Below, in pieces: positions 12,972 through 19,849 of a stretch of 64,000 bases of DNA. Numbering within the stretch: the stretch's first letter is position 1; each line of letters begins with the position of its first letter. This DNA is from Klebsiella sp. RHBSTW-00484 (GTDB lineage: Bacteria; Pseudomonadota; Gammaproteobacteria; Enterobacterales; Enterobacteriaceae). The DNA lies in assembly GCF_013705725.1 (NCBI RefSeq), contig NZ_CP055481.1, forward strand, positions 3,534,001 to 3,598,000, given 5' to 3'. The notes below the pieces were generated by a model. The model was not told the origin of the DNA. It made no database searches and saw only the letters and a list, made by a program, of their open reading frames with translations. Made by a program: the position numbers and the translations under genes.

Positions 12972-14479
12972 CGCTGCTAACCTGGGGAGCGGTGGCGCTG
13001 ATCTATTTGCCGCTGCTCCCGGCGGCTTTACTGATGACGCTGCCAGCGCTGCGCCTCGCCTGCTGGCAGACGCTATTTGCCGATCCACAGTTCACTCAGG
13101 CGCTAACGGCGACTCTGGTTTCAACGCTGCTGTCGGTTGGCGGCGCGCTGCTTATCACCGCCACTGTTGTTGCGGCACTATGGCCATCGACTGGCTGGCA
13201 ACGGCTGGTGAGAAGGCTTCCGCTGCTGCTGGCGGTGCCCCACATCGCTTTCGCCACCGCTGCCCTGCTGCTGTTTGCCGAGGGCGGCTGGCTCTATCGC
13301 CTCTGCCCCTTTTTATCCCCCACGGTCGACCGCTACGGCATCGGTCTGGGCCTGACGATGGCGGTTAAAGAGAGCGGTTTTCTGTTGTGGGTGGTTTATG
13401 GCCTGTTGGGTGAGAAGCGTCTGGCCGGGCAGGCCACGGTATTAAAAAGCCTCGGTTATGGTCGCTGGCAGTGTCTGAAATGGCTGATTTTACCGGCGCT
13501 GCTTCCGTCGCTGTCGATAGTGCTGCTGGCGACCACCGCCTGGAGCCTTTCGCTGGTGGACGTCGCGCTGGTGATCGGCCCCGGCAACCCGCCGACGCTG
13601 GCGGTGCTGGCATGGCAATGGCTAAACCAGGGCGATGATGCACAGCAGGCTAAAGGTGCTATCGCCAGCCTGGTCTTGCTGTTGATCCTCACCGTTATGG
13701 CGACCGGGGCATATGGCGCGTGGCGTCTCTGGCGTCGGCGGATACCGCGCGTTGAGGGAATGCGTCAACCGCAGCCAAGAGCGCTGGCGGGGAAAACGTT
13801 CGCCATTTTCCTGCCACTGTGCGGCGTGGTCTGCGCTCTGTTTCTCGCGGCCGTCGCGCAAAATACCCAGCCGGTCAGCGAGAGCGTCAGCAATAGTTTA
13901 TGGTTGGGGCTATGCTCAGCGCTTATCGGAGCGGTGATTTGCCTGCTGTGGCTGGAGCTTGGCCCCTCCCGCGTCAGTGGATGGATTTGGCTACCGCTGG
14001 TTTTGCCCGCGTTACCGCTGGCGGACGGGCAATATCAGCTGGCGCTGTATGCATGGCTGGACGGCGAGTGGCTCACCGTTTTGTGGGGACATCTGCTGTG
14101 GGTGGTGCCGTGGATGCTGTTTATCCTGCGCCCGGCGTGGCGTAGTCTCGACCCGCGCACGGTACTGGTTGCGCGCACTCTCGGCTGGCAACGGGGGCGC
14201 ATCTTCTGGCTGGTCACGCTGCCCTCGCTAACGCGCCCTTTGTTGACCGCGCTGGCGGTCGGCTTTTCAGTGAGCATTGCGCAATATCTGCCGACCCTGT
14301 GGCTGGGGGCCGGGCGAATTCCAACGCTCACCAGCGAAGCCGTGGCTCTGAGCAGCGGCGGCGATACGCCAACCCTCGCCGCCCAGGCGTTATGGCAGCT
14401 TCTCTTACCGGCGATCTTCTTTGCCCTCACCGCCCTGCTGGCCTGGCTGACGGGCCGCTATCGACAAGGATTACGCTAA
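12944..14479 (+). CDS. ynjC: Putative ABC transporter permease YnjC
   Basis: A 511-residue inner-membrane permease, the same length as E. coli YnjC. It is a fused double permease: two halves of about six transmembrane segments each, typical of ferric-ion or thiamine-type importers. Each half has a cytoplasmic coupling loop, AGQATVLKSLGYGRWQCLKW near residue 165 and DPRTVLVARTLGWQRGRIFW near 400. The start lies 28 bases inside ynjB in another frame and the stop shares an A with the ynjD start codon (TAATG), so translation is coupled. Confidence 0.94.
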   Translation: MAAPLRYALTLLTWGAVALIYLPLLPAALLMTLPALRLACWQTLFADPQFTQALTATLVSTLLSVGGALLITATVVAALWPSTGWQRLVRRLPLLLAVPHIAFATAALLLFAEGGWLYRLCPFLSPTVDRYGIGLGLTMAVKESGFLLWVVYGLLGEKRLAGQATVLKSLGYGRWQCLKWLILPALLPSLSIVLLATTAWSLSLVDVALVIGPGNPPTLAVLAWQWLNQGDDAQQAKGAIASLVLLLILTVMATGAYGAWRLWRRRIPRVEGMRQPQPRALAGKTFAIFLPLCGVVCALFLAAVAQNTQPVSESVSNSLWLGLCSALIGAVICLLWLELGPSRVSGWIWLPLVLPALPLADGQYQLALYAWLDGEWLTVLWGHLLWVVPWMLFILRPAWRSLDPRTVLVARTLGWQRGRIFWLVTLPSLTRPLLTALAVGFSVSIAQYLPTLWLGAGRIPTLTSEAVALSSGGDTPTLAAQALWQLLLPAIFFALTALLAWLTGRYRQGLR

Positions 14480-15111
14480 TGTTGACCGTCAAAAACTTAA
14501 CCCTGGCGCTCGATAAACAGTCGCTGCTGCGCAATGTGGATTTTTCAGTGGTTCCCGGTGAAGTCCTGACGCTGATGGGGCCGTCCGGTAGCGGAAAGTC
14601 GACCCTGTTTGCCTGGATGGTGGGTGTGCTGGCGGAGAATTTCCGCGCCTCCGGCGAGCTGTGGCTGGATAACCAGCGCTGCGATAATTTGCCAACCGAG
14701 CGGCGGCGCATCGGTATTTTGTTTCAGGACGCGCTGCTGTTCGACCACTTCAGCGTCGGGCAAAACCTGCTGCTGGCGCTTCCTGCGGAAATCAAAGGAG
14801 CACAGCGCAAAGTTCAGGTGGAACAGACGCTGGAGCGCGCCGGGCTGGCGGGTTTCTATTCCCGCGATCCGGCGACGCTTTCCGGCGGCCAGCGCGCGCG
14901 GGTTAGCCTGCTGCGCGCCCTGCTGGCACAACCACGGGCGCTGCTGCTGGATGAGCCGTTTAATCGCCTCGACGTTGACCTGCGCACCGACTTTCGCCAG
15001 TGGGTATTCGACGAACTGGCGCGTCTGGCGATCCCTGCGGTGCTGGTCACTCATGACAGCCAGGATACTCCCATCGGGGGGCGCTGTTTGCATATGAGTC
15101 TCTGGCAATGA
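14479..15111 (+). CDS. ynjD: Putative ABC transporter ATP-binding protein YnjD
   Basis: A 210-residue ATPase subunit. The ATG at 14479 overlaps the ynjC stop (TAATG); longer open frame upstream is inside ynjC and not used. Walker A GPSGSGKST is at residues 34-42, the signature LSGGQRARVS near 134, Walker B ALLLDEPFNRLD near 153, and a switch histidine in LVTHDSQD. It lacks the C-terminal regulatory domain found in larger homologues. It powers YnjBC; the substrate is unknown. Confidence 0.95.
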   Translation: MLTVKNLTLALDKQSLLRNVDFSVVPGEVLTLMGPSGSGKSTLFAWMVGVLAENFRASGELWLDNQRCDNLPTERRRIGILFQDALLFDHFSVGQNLLLALPAEIKGAQRKVQVEQTLERAGLAGFYSRDPATLSGGQRARVSLLRALLAQPRALLLDEPFNRLDVDLRTDFRQWVFDELARLAIPAVLVTHDSQDTPIGGRCLHMSLWQ

Positions 15112-15189
15112 AAGCCTGCGCTATCGCAAAGAATTATCCACTGAAAGCGCGGAGAATTACCGCTCAATTTTCTACTGTCGGGCATTTCG

Positions 15190-16488
15190 ATGAAACGTGT
15201 TTCTCAATTGACCGCACTCGCCCTGCTGATGGGGCTTGCTGCTACTTCCACTCTCGCCGCTGAAACCATGCCAACGCTCACGCTTTCCACCCTGCAACAG
15301 CAGAATGGCGTCACCATTGATACCCGTCTCAGCGCTTTCTATAACGGTTGGCCGCAAAACGCCAACGGCACGCAAGGCCATGAGCCGCAGGCGCTGAATC
15401 TTTCCGCCAACTGGCTTAGCGCCATGAGCGACGAGCAGATCCGCGATTGGGCTAAGCAACATAATTTACAGGCGGCAACGCCGATTGCGCTGTACGGCAA
15501 TGCGGACGACAACGCCAAAGTGGCAGCACGGCTTCAGGCCGCCGGATTTACCCATCTCAGCGCGCTCGGCGATGCCCTGAGCCAGGCAGATCGTCTGCAA
15601 AAACTGCCACATTTTGAGCAACTGGTTTATCCGCAATGGCTGCACGATCTCCAGCAAGGCAAAAAGGTGACTGCCGCCCCTGCCGGGCAATGGAAGGTGA
15701 TTGAAGCCGCCTGGGGCGCGCCGAAGTTTTATTTGCTCAACCATATTCCAGGTGCCGGTTATATCGACACCAACGAGGTTGAAAGCGAGCCGCTGTGGAA
15801 TAAAGTCTCCGACGAGCAGCTTAAAGCGATGCTGGCAAAACACGGTATTCGCCATGACACCACGGTGATTCTGTACGGTCGGGACGTATATGCCGCAGCC
15901 CGCGTGGCGCAGATCATGCTGTACGCTGGGGTAAAAGATGTGCGCCTGCTCGATGGCGGCTGGAAAACCTGGTCCGATGCCGGGCTGCCGGTTGAACGCG
16001 GAACGCCGCCGAAACAGAAATCCGAGCCGGACTTCGGCACGACTATTCCGGGTCAGCCACAGCTGATGCTCAATACCGAACAGGCTCGAGCCCTGCTGCA
16101 TCGTCAGGACGCTTCGCTGGTAAGCATTCGTTCCTGGCCGGAGTTTATTGGCACCACCAGCGGCTACAGCTACATCAAGCCGATGGGTGAGATTGCCGGT
16201 GCCCGCTGGGGCCACGCCGGAAGCGACTCTACCCATATGGAGGATTTCCATAATCCGGACGGCACCATGCGCAGCGCCGATGATATCGCCGCGATGTGGA
16301 AATCATGGAATATTCTGCCGAGCCAGCAGGTCTCTTTCTACTGCGGCACCGGCTGGCGCGCCTCAGAAACGTTTATGTACGCCCGGGCAATGGGCTGGCA
16401 AAACGTCTCGGTGTACGACGGCGGCTGGTACGAATGGAGCAGTAATCCGAAAAACCCGATTGCGACTGGCGATCGTAAACCAGAGTGA
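15190..16488 (+). CDS. ynjE: Multidomain rhodanese (thiosulfate sulfurtransferase) YnjE
   Basis: A 432-residue secreted protein (E. coli YnjE 435) with a signal peptide at residues 1-23 (LTALALLMGLAATSTLA). It has three rhodanese-like domains; only the last has the active-site loop with cysteine, FYCGTGWRASE, near residue 387. Earlier domains keep structural phrases such as LYGRDVYAAARVAQIMLYAG and LLDGGWKTWSDAGLP. It transfers sulfane sulfur. It lies 78 bases after ynjD and probably has its own promoter or is read through from it. It is followed by a GC-rich hairpin at 16504-16526 lacking a T-tract. Confidence 0.94.
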   Translation: MKRVSQLTALALLMGLAATSTLAAETMPTLTLSTLQQQNGVTIDTRLSAFYNGWPQNANGTQGHEPQALNLSANWLSAMSDEQIRDWAKQHNLQAATPIALYGNADDNAKVAARLQAAGFTHLSALGDALSQADRLQKLPHFEQLVYPQWLHDLQQGKKVTAAPAGQWKVIEAAWGAPKFYLLNHIPGAGYIDTNEVESEPLWNKVSDEQLKAMLAKHGIRHDTTVILYGRDVYAAARVAQIMLYAGVKDVRLLDGGWKTWSDAGLPVERGTPPKQKSEPDFGTTIPGQPQLMLNTEQARALLHRQDASLVSIRSWPEFIGTTSGYSYIKPMGEIAGARWGHAGSDSTHMEDFHNPDGTMRSADDIAAMWKSWNILPSQQVSFYCGTGWRASETFMYARAMGWQNVSVYDGGWYEWSSNPKNPIATGDRKPE

Positions 16489-16551
16489 TATCGTGGCTTT
16501 GATGCCGGGCGATGGATTTGCCCGGCACGTTAATGATAAAGGATTACAAAA

Positions 16552-16773
16552 TTGACCATTAATACCAATCATATCGAAAATCTTATTCTGACATTCATGG
16601 TGGTTTTACCCATTGTGGCCACTGTCGCTGTTGCATGGCAAACCTGGTATAAACATAAGTCTGATCCCGACACTTTCGGCAAACACTGGCGCGTATGGCG
16701 CAATGCGATCCTGACGATAATTATTAGCGCTGTGGTGGGTTTTGGCCTGGTGTTAGCCAGCCTTACAAACTAA
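16552..16773 (+). CDS. Small two-segment membrane protein, copy 1 of a tandem pair
   Basis: A 73-residue protein read from a TTG at 16552 with AAAGGA upstream. Two hydrophobic helices, about residues 10-27 (LILTFMVVLPIVATVAVA) and 52-69 (LTIIISAVVGFGLVLASL), flank a basic loop rich in Trp/His/Lys. It has a close paralogue 350 bases downstream whose start is also TTG, which supports both reading frames. I do not recognise the family. It sits between ynjE and ynjF, where E. coli has no gene that I know of. Confidence 0.65.
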   Translation: MTINTNHIENLILTFMVVLPIVATVAVAWQTWYKHKSDPDTFGKHWRVWRNAILTIIISAVVGFGLVLASLTN

Positions 16774-16904
16774 TTCACTCCTGATTCGCTTTACCACCAG
16801 CGCGGTTATTTTCTTGTGGGCGCTGATTATCTTTTAGAGTCGTATAAGTTTTGCTGCCGGGTGCTGAATTCACCCGGCGCGATATATGGTCAAGGACGAC
16901 GAAA

Positions 16905-17123
16905 TTGAACTATACCGGAAATGTTTTTAATCTTTTTCTGACATGCATAGTGGTTTGGCCCACAGTGATCATTATTGTTGCGGCACGGAAAACATGGCTT
17001 AAATACGCATCCTCCCCCGACGCGTTCGACAAATACAGTCGTATATGGCGCTATGCGATCCTGACGATAATTATCAGCGCTGGGGTAGGTTTTGGCCTGG
17101 TATTAGGCAGCATTATAAGTTAA
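16905..17123 (+). CDS. Small two-segment membrane protein, copy 2 of a tandem pair
   Basis: A 72-residue paralogue of the 16552 gene with the same architecture: an N-terminal membrane segment, a W-K-S-P-D loop, and the C-terminal helix LTIIISAGVGFGLVLGS. I place the start at the TTG at 16905, aligned with copy 1 and preceded by AAGGA nine bases away, rather than at an upstream ATG that lacks similarity. Its stop overlaps the 3' end of the convergent ynjF by 11 bases. Differences between copies are mostly conservative, so both look like genuine protein genes. Function unknown. Confidence 0.62.
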   Translation: MNYTGNVFNLFLTCIVVWPTVIIIVAARKTWLKYASSPDAFDKYSRIWRYAILTIIISAGVGFGLVLGSIIS

Positions 17124-17784
17124 TTACCTTCGGGTTTACCTTACCGCGAGCGCTATCATTTTCTTTTTGGCGCTGATTTTCTTTTAGAGTCAGATAACCG
17201 CTCCACACCCGCGTAAAGGTCGTCAGCCAGCACAGGGCGCCAAAAATCCACGCCAGCCAGGCAAACCATTCCGGAAACAGGCAGCCCAGCACAAACAGCG
17301 CAATGGTCTCCGTCCCCTCGGTCAAACCGCCAATGTAATAAAACGATTTATGGGCATAGCCTGGATTATCTATCTGATGCTTCGCCGCCAGCGCGGCAAA
17401 GGCCAGAAAGCTGCTGCCGGTACCGATAAAAGCAAACAACAGCCAGCCGCCCGCCAGCGCGTTTTGCGTCGGGTCGGCGAGGATAAAGCCAAACGGCACC
17501 AGCGCGTAAAACAGGAAATCGAGCGAAATATCCAGAAAGCCGCCCGCGTCGGTCAGCCCACGCCGCCGGGCCAGCGCACCGTCTAAACCGTCCAGCAGGC
17601 GGTTGAATACTATCGCCGCCAGCGCCGCCTGATACCAGCCCAGCGCCAGAAACGGCAGCGCCAGCACGCCAATCGCAAAGCCAAACAACGTCAGGCCATC
17701 GGGGGAAATCGCGGGACGGTCCAGCAATGCGGCCGTGGCGTTGAGCAAAGGTTTCAGTCGAGGATGCAAATGGCGGTCAAGCAC
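17113..17784 (-). CDS. ynjF: CDP-alcohol phosphatidyltransferase family protein YnjF
   Basis: A 223-residue inner-membrane protein with the complete CDP-alcohol phosphotransferase signature DG-x2-AR-x8-G-x3-D-x3-D: LLDGLDGALARRRGL then GGFLDISLD, residues 64-90. The enzyme class transfers phosphatidyl groups from CDP-diacylglycerol to an alcohol; the acceptor for YnjF is unknown. It is convergent with the small-protein pair and overlaps the second one by 11 bases. Its 3' end is part of the duplicated unit, and its C-terminal tail is a hydrophilic, Gln/Lys-rich extension. E. coli YnjF is about 206 residues, so the tail is longer here. Confidence 0.92.
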   Translation of the reverse strand: MLDRHLHPRLKPLLNATAALLDRPAISPDGLTLFGFAIGVLALPFLALGWYQAALAAIVFNRLLDGLDGALARRRGLTDAGGFLDISLDFLFYALVPFGFILADPTQNALAGGWLLFAFIGTGSSFLAFAALAAKHQIDNPGYAHKSFYYIGGLTEGTETIALFVLGCLFPEWFAWLAWIFGALCWLTTFTRVWSGYLTLKENQRQKENDSARGKVNPKVINL

Positions 17785-17870
17785 GGAGTCTCTCCAGCGG
17801 GTTTAGGGTTGTTTGAACGGCACGAAGGCGGTGATAATAGGCCATTATCCCGCACAGAACGATGATTCAC

Positions 17871-18281
17871 ATGCTAAAAACCATTGATGTTGTTGCCGCC
17901 ATTATCGAACGTGACGGGCAAATTTTGCTGGCGCAGCGACCAGCGCAGGCCGATCAGCCTGGGATGTGGGAATTTGCCGGTGGTAAAGTCGAGCCAGGCG
18001 AAACACAAGCTCAGGCGCTGACCCGTGAGCTTCAGGAAGAACTCAGGATCGTCGCCCAACCGCAATGCTATATCGCCAGCCATCAGCGCGAAGTCTCCGC
18101 CCGCCTGATTCACCTTCACGCCTGGTGGGTCCCGCATTTTAGCGGCGAGCCAACAGCCCACTACCACAGCCAGCTACGCTGGTGCTCGCCGCAGGAAGCC
18201 TTAACCTTCAATCTTGCGCCAGCCGATATCCCCCTGCTGGAAGCCTTTATCGCCCAACGCGCATCTCTCCTTTCCCGCTAA
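17871..18281 (+). CDS. nudG: CTP/5-methyl-dCTP pyrophosphohydrolase NudG (Nudix)
   Basis: A 136-residue Nudix hydrolase that removes pyrophosphate from oxidised or methylated pyrimidine nucleotides. I use the ATG at 17871 (MLKTIDVVAAII), which aligns with E. coli NudG; an in-frame ATG at 17862 adds three residues. The Nudix box starts at Gly38 and has Glu44 and Arg52-Glu53 with Glu56-Glu57, but the usual glycine after EE-x is Arg59 (codon AGG at 18045). The catalytic glutamates are intact, so activity is likely, but the substitution is unusual. Confidence 0.92.
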   Translation: MLKTIDVVAAIIERDGQILLAQRPAQADQPGMWEFAGGKVEPGETQAQALTRELQEELRIVAQPQCYIASHQREVSARLIHLHAWWVPHFSGEPTAHYHSQLRWCSPQEALTFNLAPADIPLLEAFIAQRASLLSR

Positions 18282-18463
18282 TTTTGTCAGGCTATTGTCA
18301 TCGTTTTTGATTATGACCAAAGCCTAATTATAAATTTTGCTTTCTGGGCAATTTTTCCTTGCTTAACTAACGATTCCCGGTGGTATAGTCGGAAAATCGG
18401 CCTTTTCAAGAGCCGAACCATAATAAATAAATGCAATCACAATCATAAGGGGAACTTATATCA

Positions 18464-19807
18464 ATGGATCAGACGTGCACTCTGGAAGGATTTCTCACCC
18501 GCGTTCAACAGCGCGATCCAAATCAAACTGAATTTGCTCAGGCAGTCCGCGAGGTGATGACCACCCTGTGGCCTTTCCTTGAGGAAAATCCGCGCTATCG
18601 TCAGCTGAATTTGCTTGAACGTCTGGTTGAACCAGAGCGTGCTATCCAGTTCCGCGTTGTTTGGGTTGATGACCGTAATCAGGTTCAGGTTAACCGCGCC
18701 TGGCGCGTGCAGTTCAACTCCGCCATCGGCCCGTACAAGGGCGGTATGCGTTTCCACCCATCGGTAAACCTGTCGATTCTGAAATTCCTCGGTTTTGAAC
18801 AAACCTTCAAAAACGCCCTGACCACCCTGCCTATGGGCGGCGGTAAAGGCGGTAGCGACTTCGATCCTAAAGGCAAGAGCGACGGCGAAGTGATGCGTTT
18901 CTGCCAGGCGCTGATGACCGAACTGTATCGTCATTTAGGTCCGGATACCGACGTCCCTGCCGGCGATATCGGCGTAGGCGGTCGTGAAGTGGGCTTTATG
19001 GCCGGGATGATGCGCAAGCTCTCCAACAACAGCGCCTGTGTGTTCACCGGTAAAGGCCTCTCCTTCGGCGGCAGCCTGATTCGTCCGGAAGCAACCGGTT
19101 ACGGCCTGATCTACTTCACCGAAGCGATGCTTAAGCGTCACGGTTTAGGCTTCGAAGGCGCTCGCGTCGCGGTTTCCGGCTCAGGTAACGTGGCGCAATA
19201 CGCCATCGAGAAAGCGATGGAGCTTGGCGCGCGGGTAATTACGGCTTCCGACTCTAACGGTACCGTGGTTGACGAAGCTGGTTTCACCAAAGAAAAACTG
19301 GCCCGCCTGATCGACATTAAAGAGCGCAGCCACGGTCGCGTAGCCGATTACGCCCGCGAGTTCGGCCTGACCTATCTTGAAGGCAAGCAGCCGTGGGGCG
19401 TACAGGCGGATATCGCGCTGCCTTGCGCAACGCAGAACGAGCTGGACGTCGATGCCGCCCGTCAGCTGATTGCTAACGGCGTGAAGGCCGTCGCGGAAGG
19501 CGCCAACATGCCAACCACTATCGCGGCAACCGACCTGTTCCTCGACGCGGGCGTCCTGTTCGCGCCGGGTAAAGCGGCTAACGCCGGTGGCGTGGCAACC
19601 TCTGGTCTGGAAATGGCGCAGAACGCCGCGCGCATGGGCTGGAAAGCGGAGAAAGTTGACGCGCGTCTGCACCACATCATGCTGGACATCCACCACGCCT
19701 GCGTGGAATACGGCGGCGAAGCGAAGCAGACCAACTACGTTCGCGGCGCGAATATCGCCGGTTTCGTGAAGGTCGCTGATGCTATGCTGGCTCAGGGTGT
19801 GATTTAA
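18464..19807 (+). CDS. gdhA: NADP-specific glutamate dehydrogenase
   Basis: A 447-residue hexameric enzyme of the same length as E. coli GdhA. It aminates 2-oxoglutarate with ammonia and NADPH, the low-affinity route of ammonia assimilation. Visible are the glutamate-binding RVQFNSAIGPYKGGMRFHP, the catalytic-lysine region LPMGGGKGGSDFDPKGK, the PAGDIGVGGREVG loop with the conserved Asp, and the Rossmann motif VSGSGNVAQYA. AAGGGGAA precedes the ATG. The 182-base leader has a plausible -10 (TATAGT near 18382). In Klebsiella gdhA is a Nac-repressed gene, but I could not identify a clear Nac site. Confidence 0.98.
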   Translation: MDQTCTLEGFLTRVQQRDPNQTEFAQAVREVMTTLWPFLEENPRYRQLNLLERLVEPERAIQFRVVWVDDRNQVQVNRAWRVQFNSAIGPYKGGMRFHPSVNLSILKFLGFEQTFKNALTTLPMGGGKGGSDFDPKGKSDGEVMRFCQALMTELYRHLGPDTDVPAGDIGVGGREVGFMAGMMRKLSNNSACVFTGKGLSFGGSLIRPEATGYGLIYFTEAMLKRHGLGFEGARVAVSGSGNVAQYAIEKAMELGARVITASDSNGTVVDEAGFTKEKLARLIDIKERSHGRVADYAREFGLTYLEGKQPWGVQADIALPCATQNELDVDAARQLIANGVKAVAEGANMPTTIAATDLFLDAGVLFAPGKAANAGGVATSGLEMAQNAARMGWKAEKVDARLHHIMLDIHHACVEYGGEAKQTNYVRGANIAGFVKVADAMLAQGVI

Positions 19808-19816
19808 GGCACCGGT

Positions 19817-19849
19817 AACGCCTCACCTGATGGGTGAGGCGTTATTTTT
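19817..19849 (+). terminator. Rho-independent terminator of gdhA
   Basis: AACGCCTCACC pairs with GGTGAGGCGTT around a short loop and is followed by ATTTTT on the plus strand. It abuts the stop codon of the convergent Sel1 gene. Confidence 0.9.

Larger units (their letters stand above)
16498..17198 (+). repeat. Tandem duplication of about 350 bp (small gene plus ynjF tail)
   Basis: Two diverged units, about 16498-16850 and 16851-17198, each contain a GC-rich hairpin, a TTG-start small gene and a trailing stretch ending in GGCGCTGATT-ATCTTTTAGAGTC (copy 1) or GGCGCTGATT-TTCTTTTAGAGTC (copy 2). In copy 2 this trailing stretch is the coding 3' end of ynjF. In copy 1 it is a non-coding remnant aligned without gaps over about 80 bases. 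So the duplication event included the last part of ynjF. Confidence 0.75.

Noticed and set aside
18282..18463. Nac operator or riboswitch in the gdhA leader
   Set aside because: Nac control is expected from Klebsiella biology, but no clear ATA-N9-TAT site or conserved RNA motif could be pointed to. A TCGGC/GCCGA mini-hairpin is present but too short to interpret.
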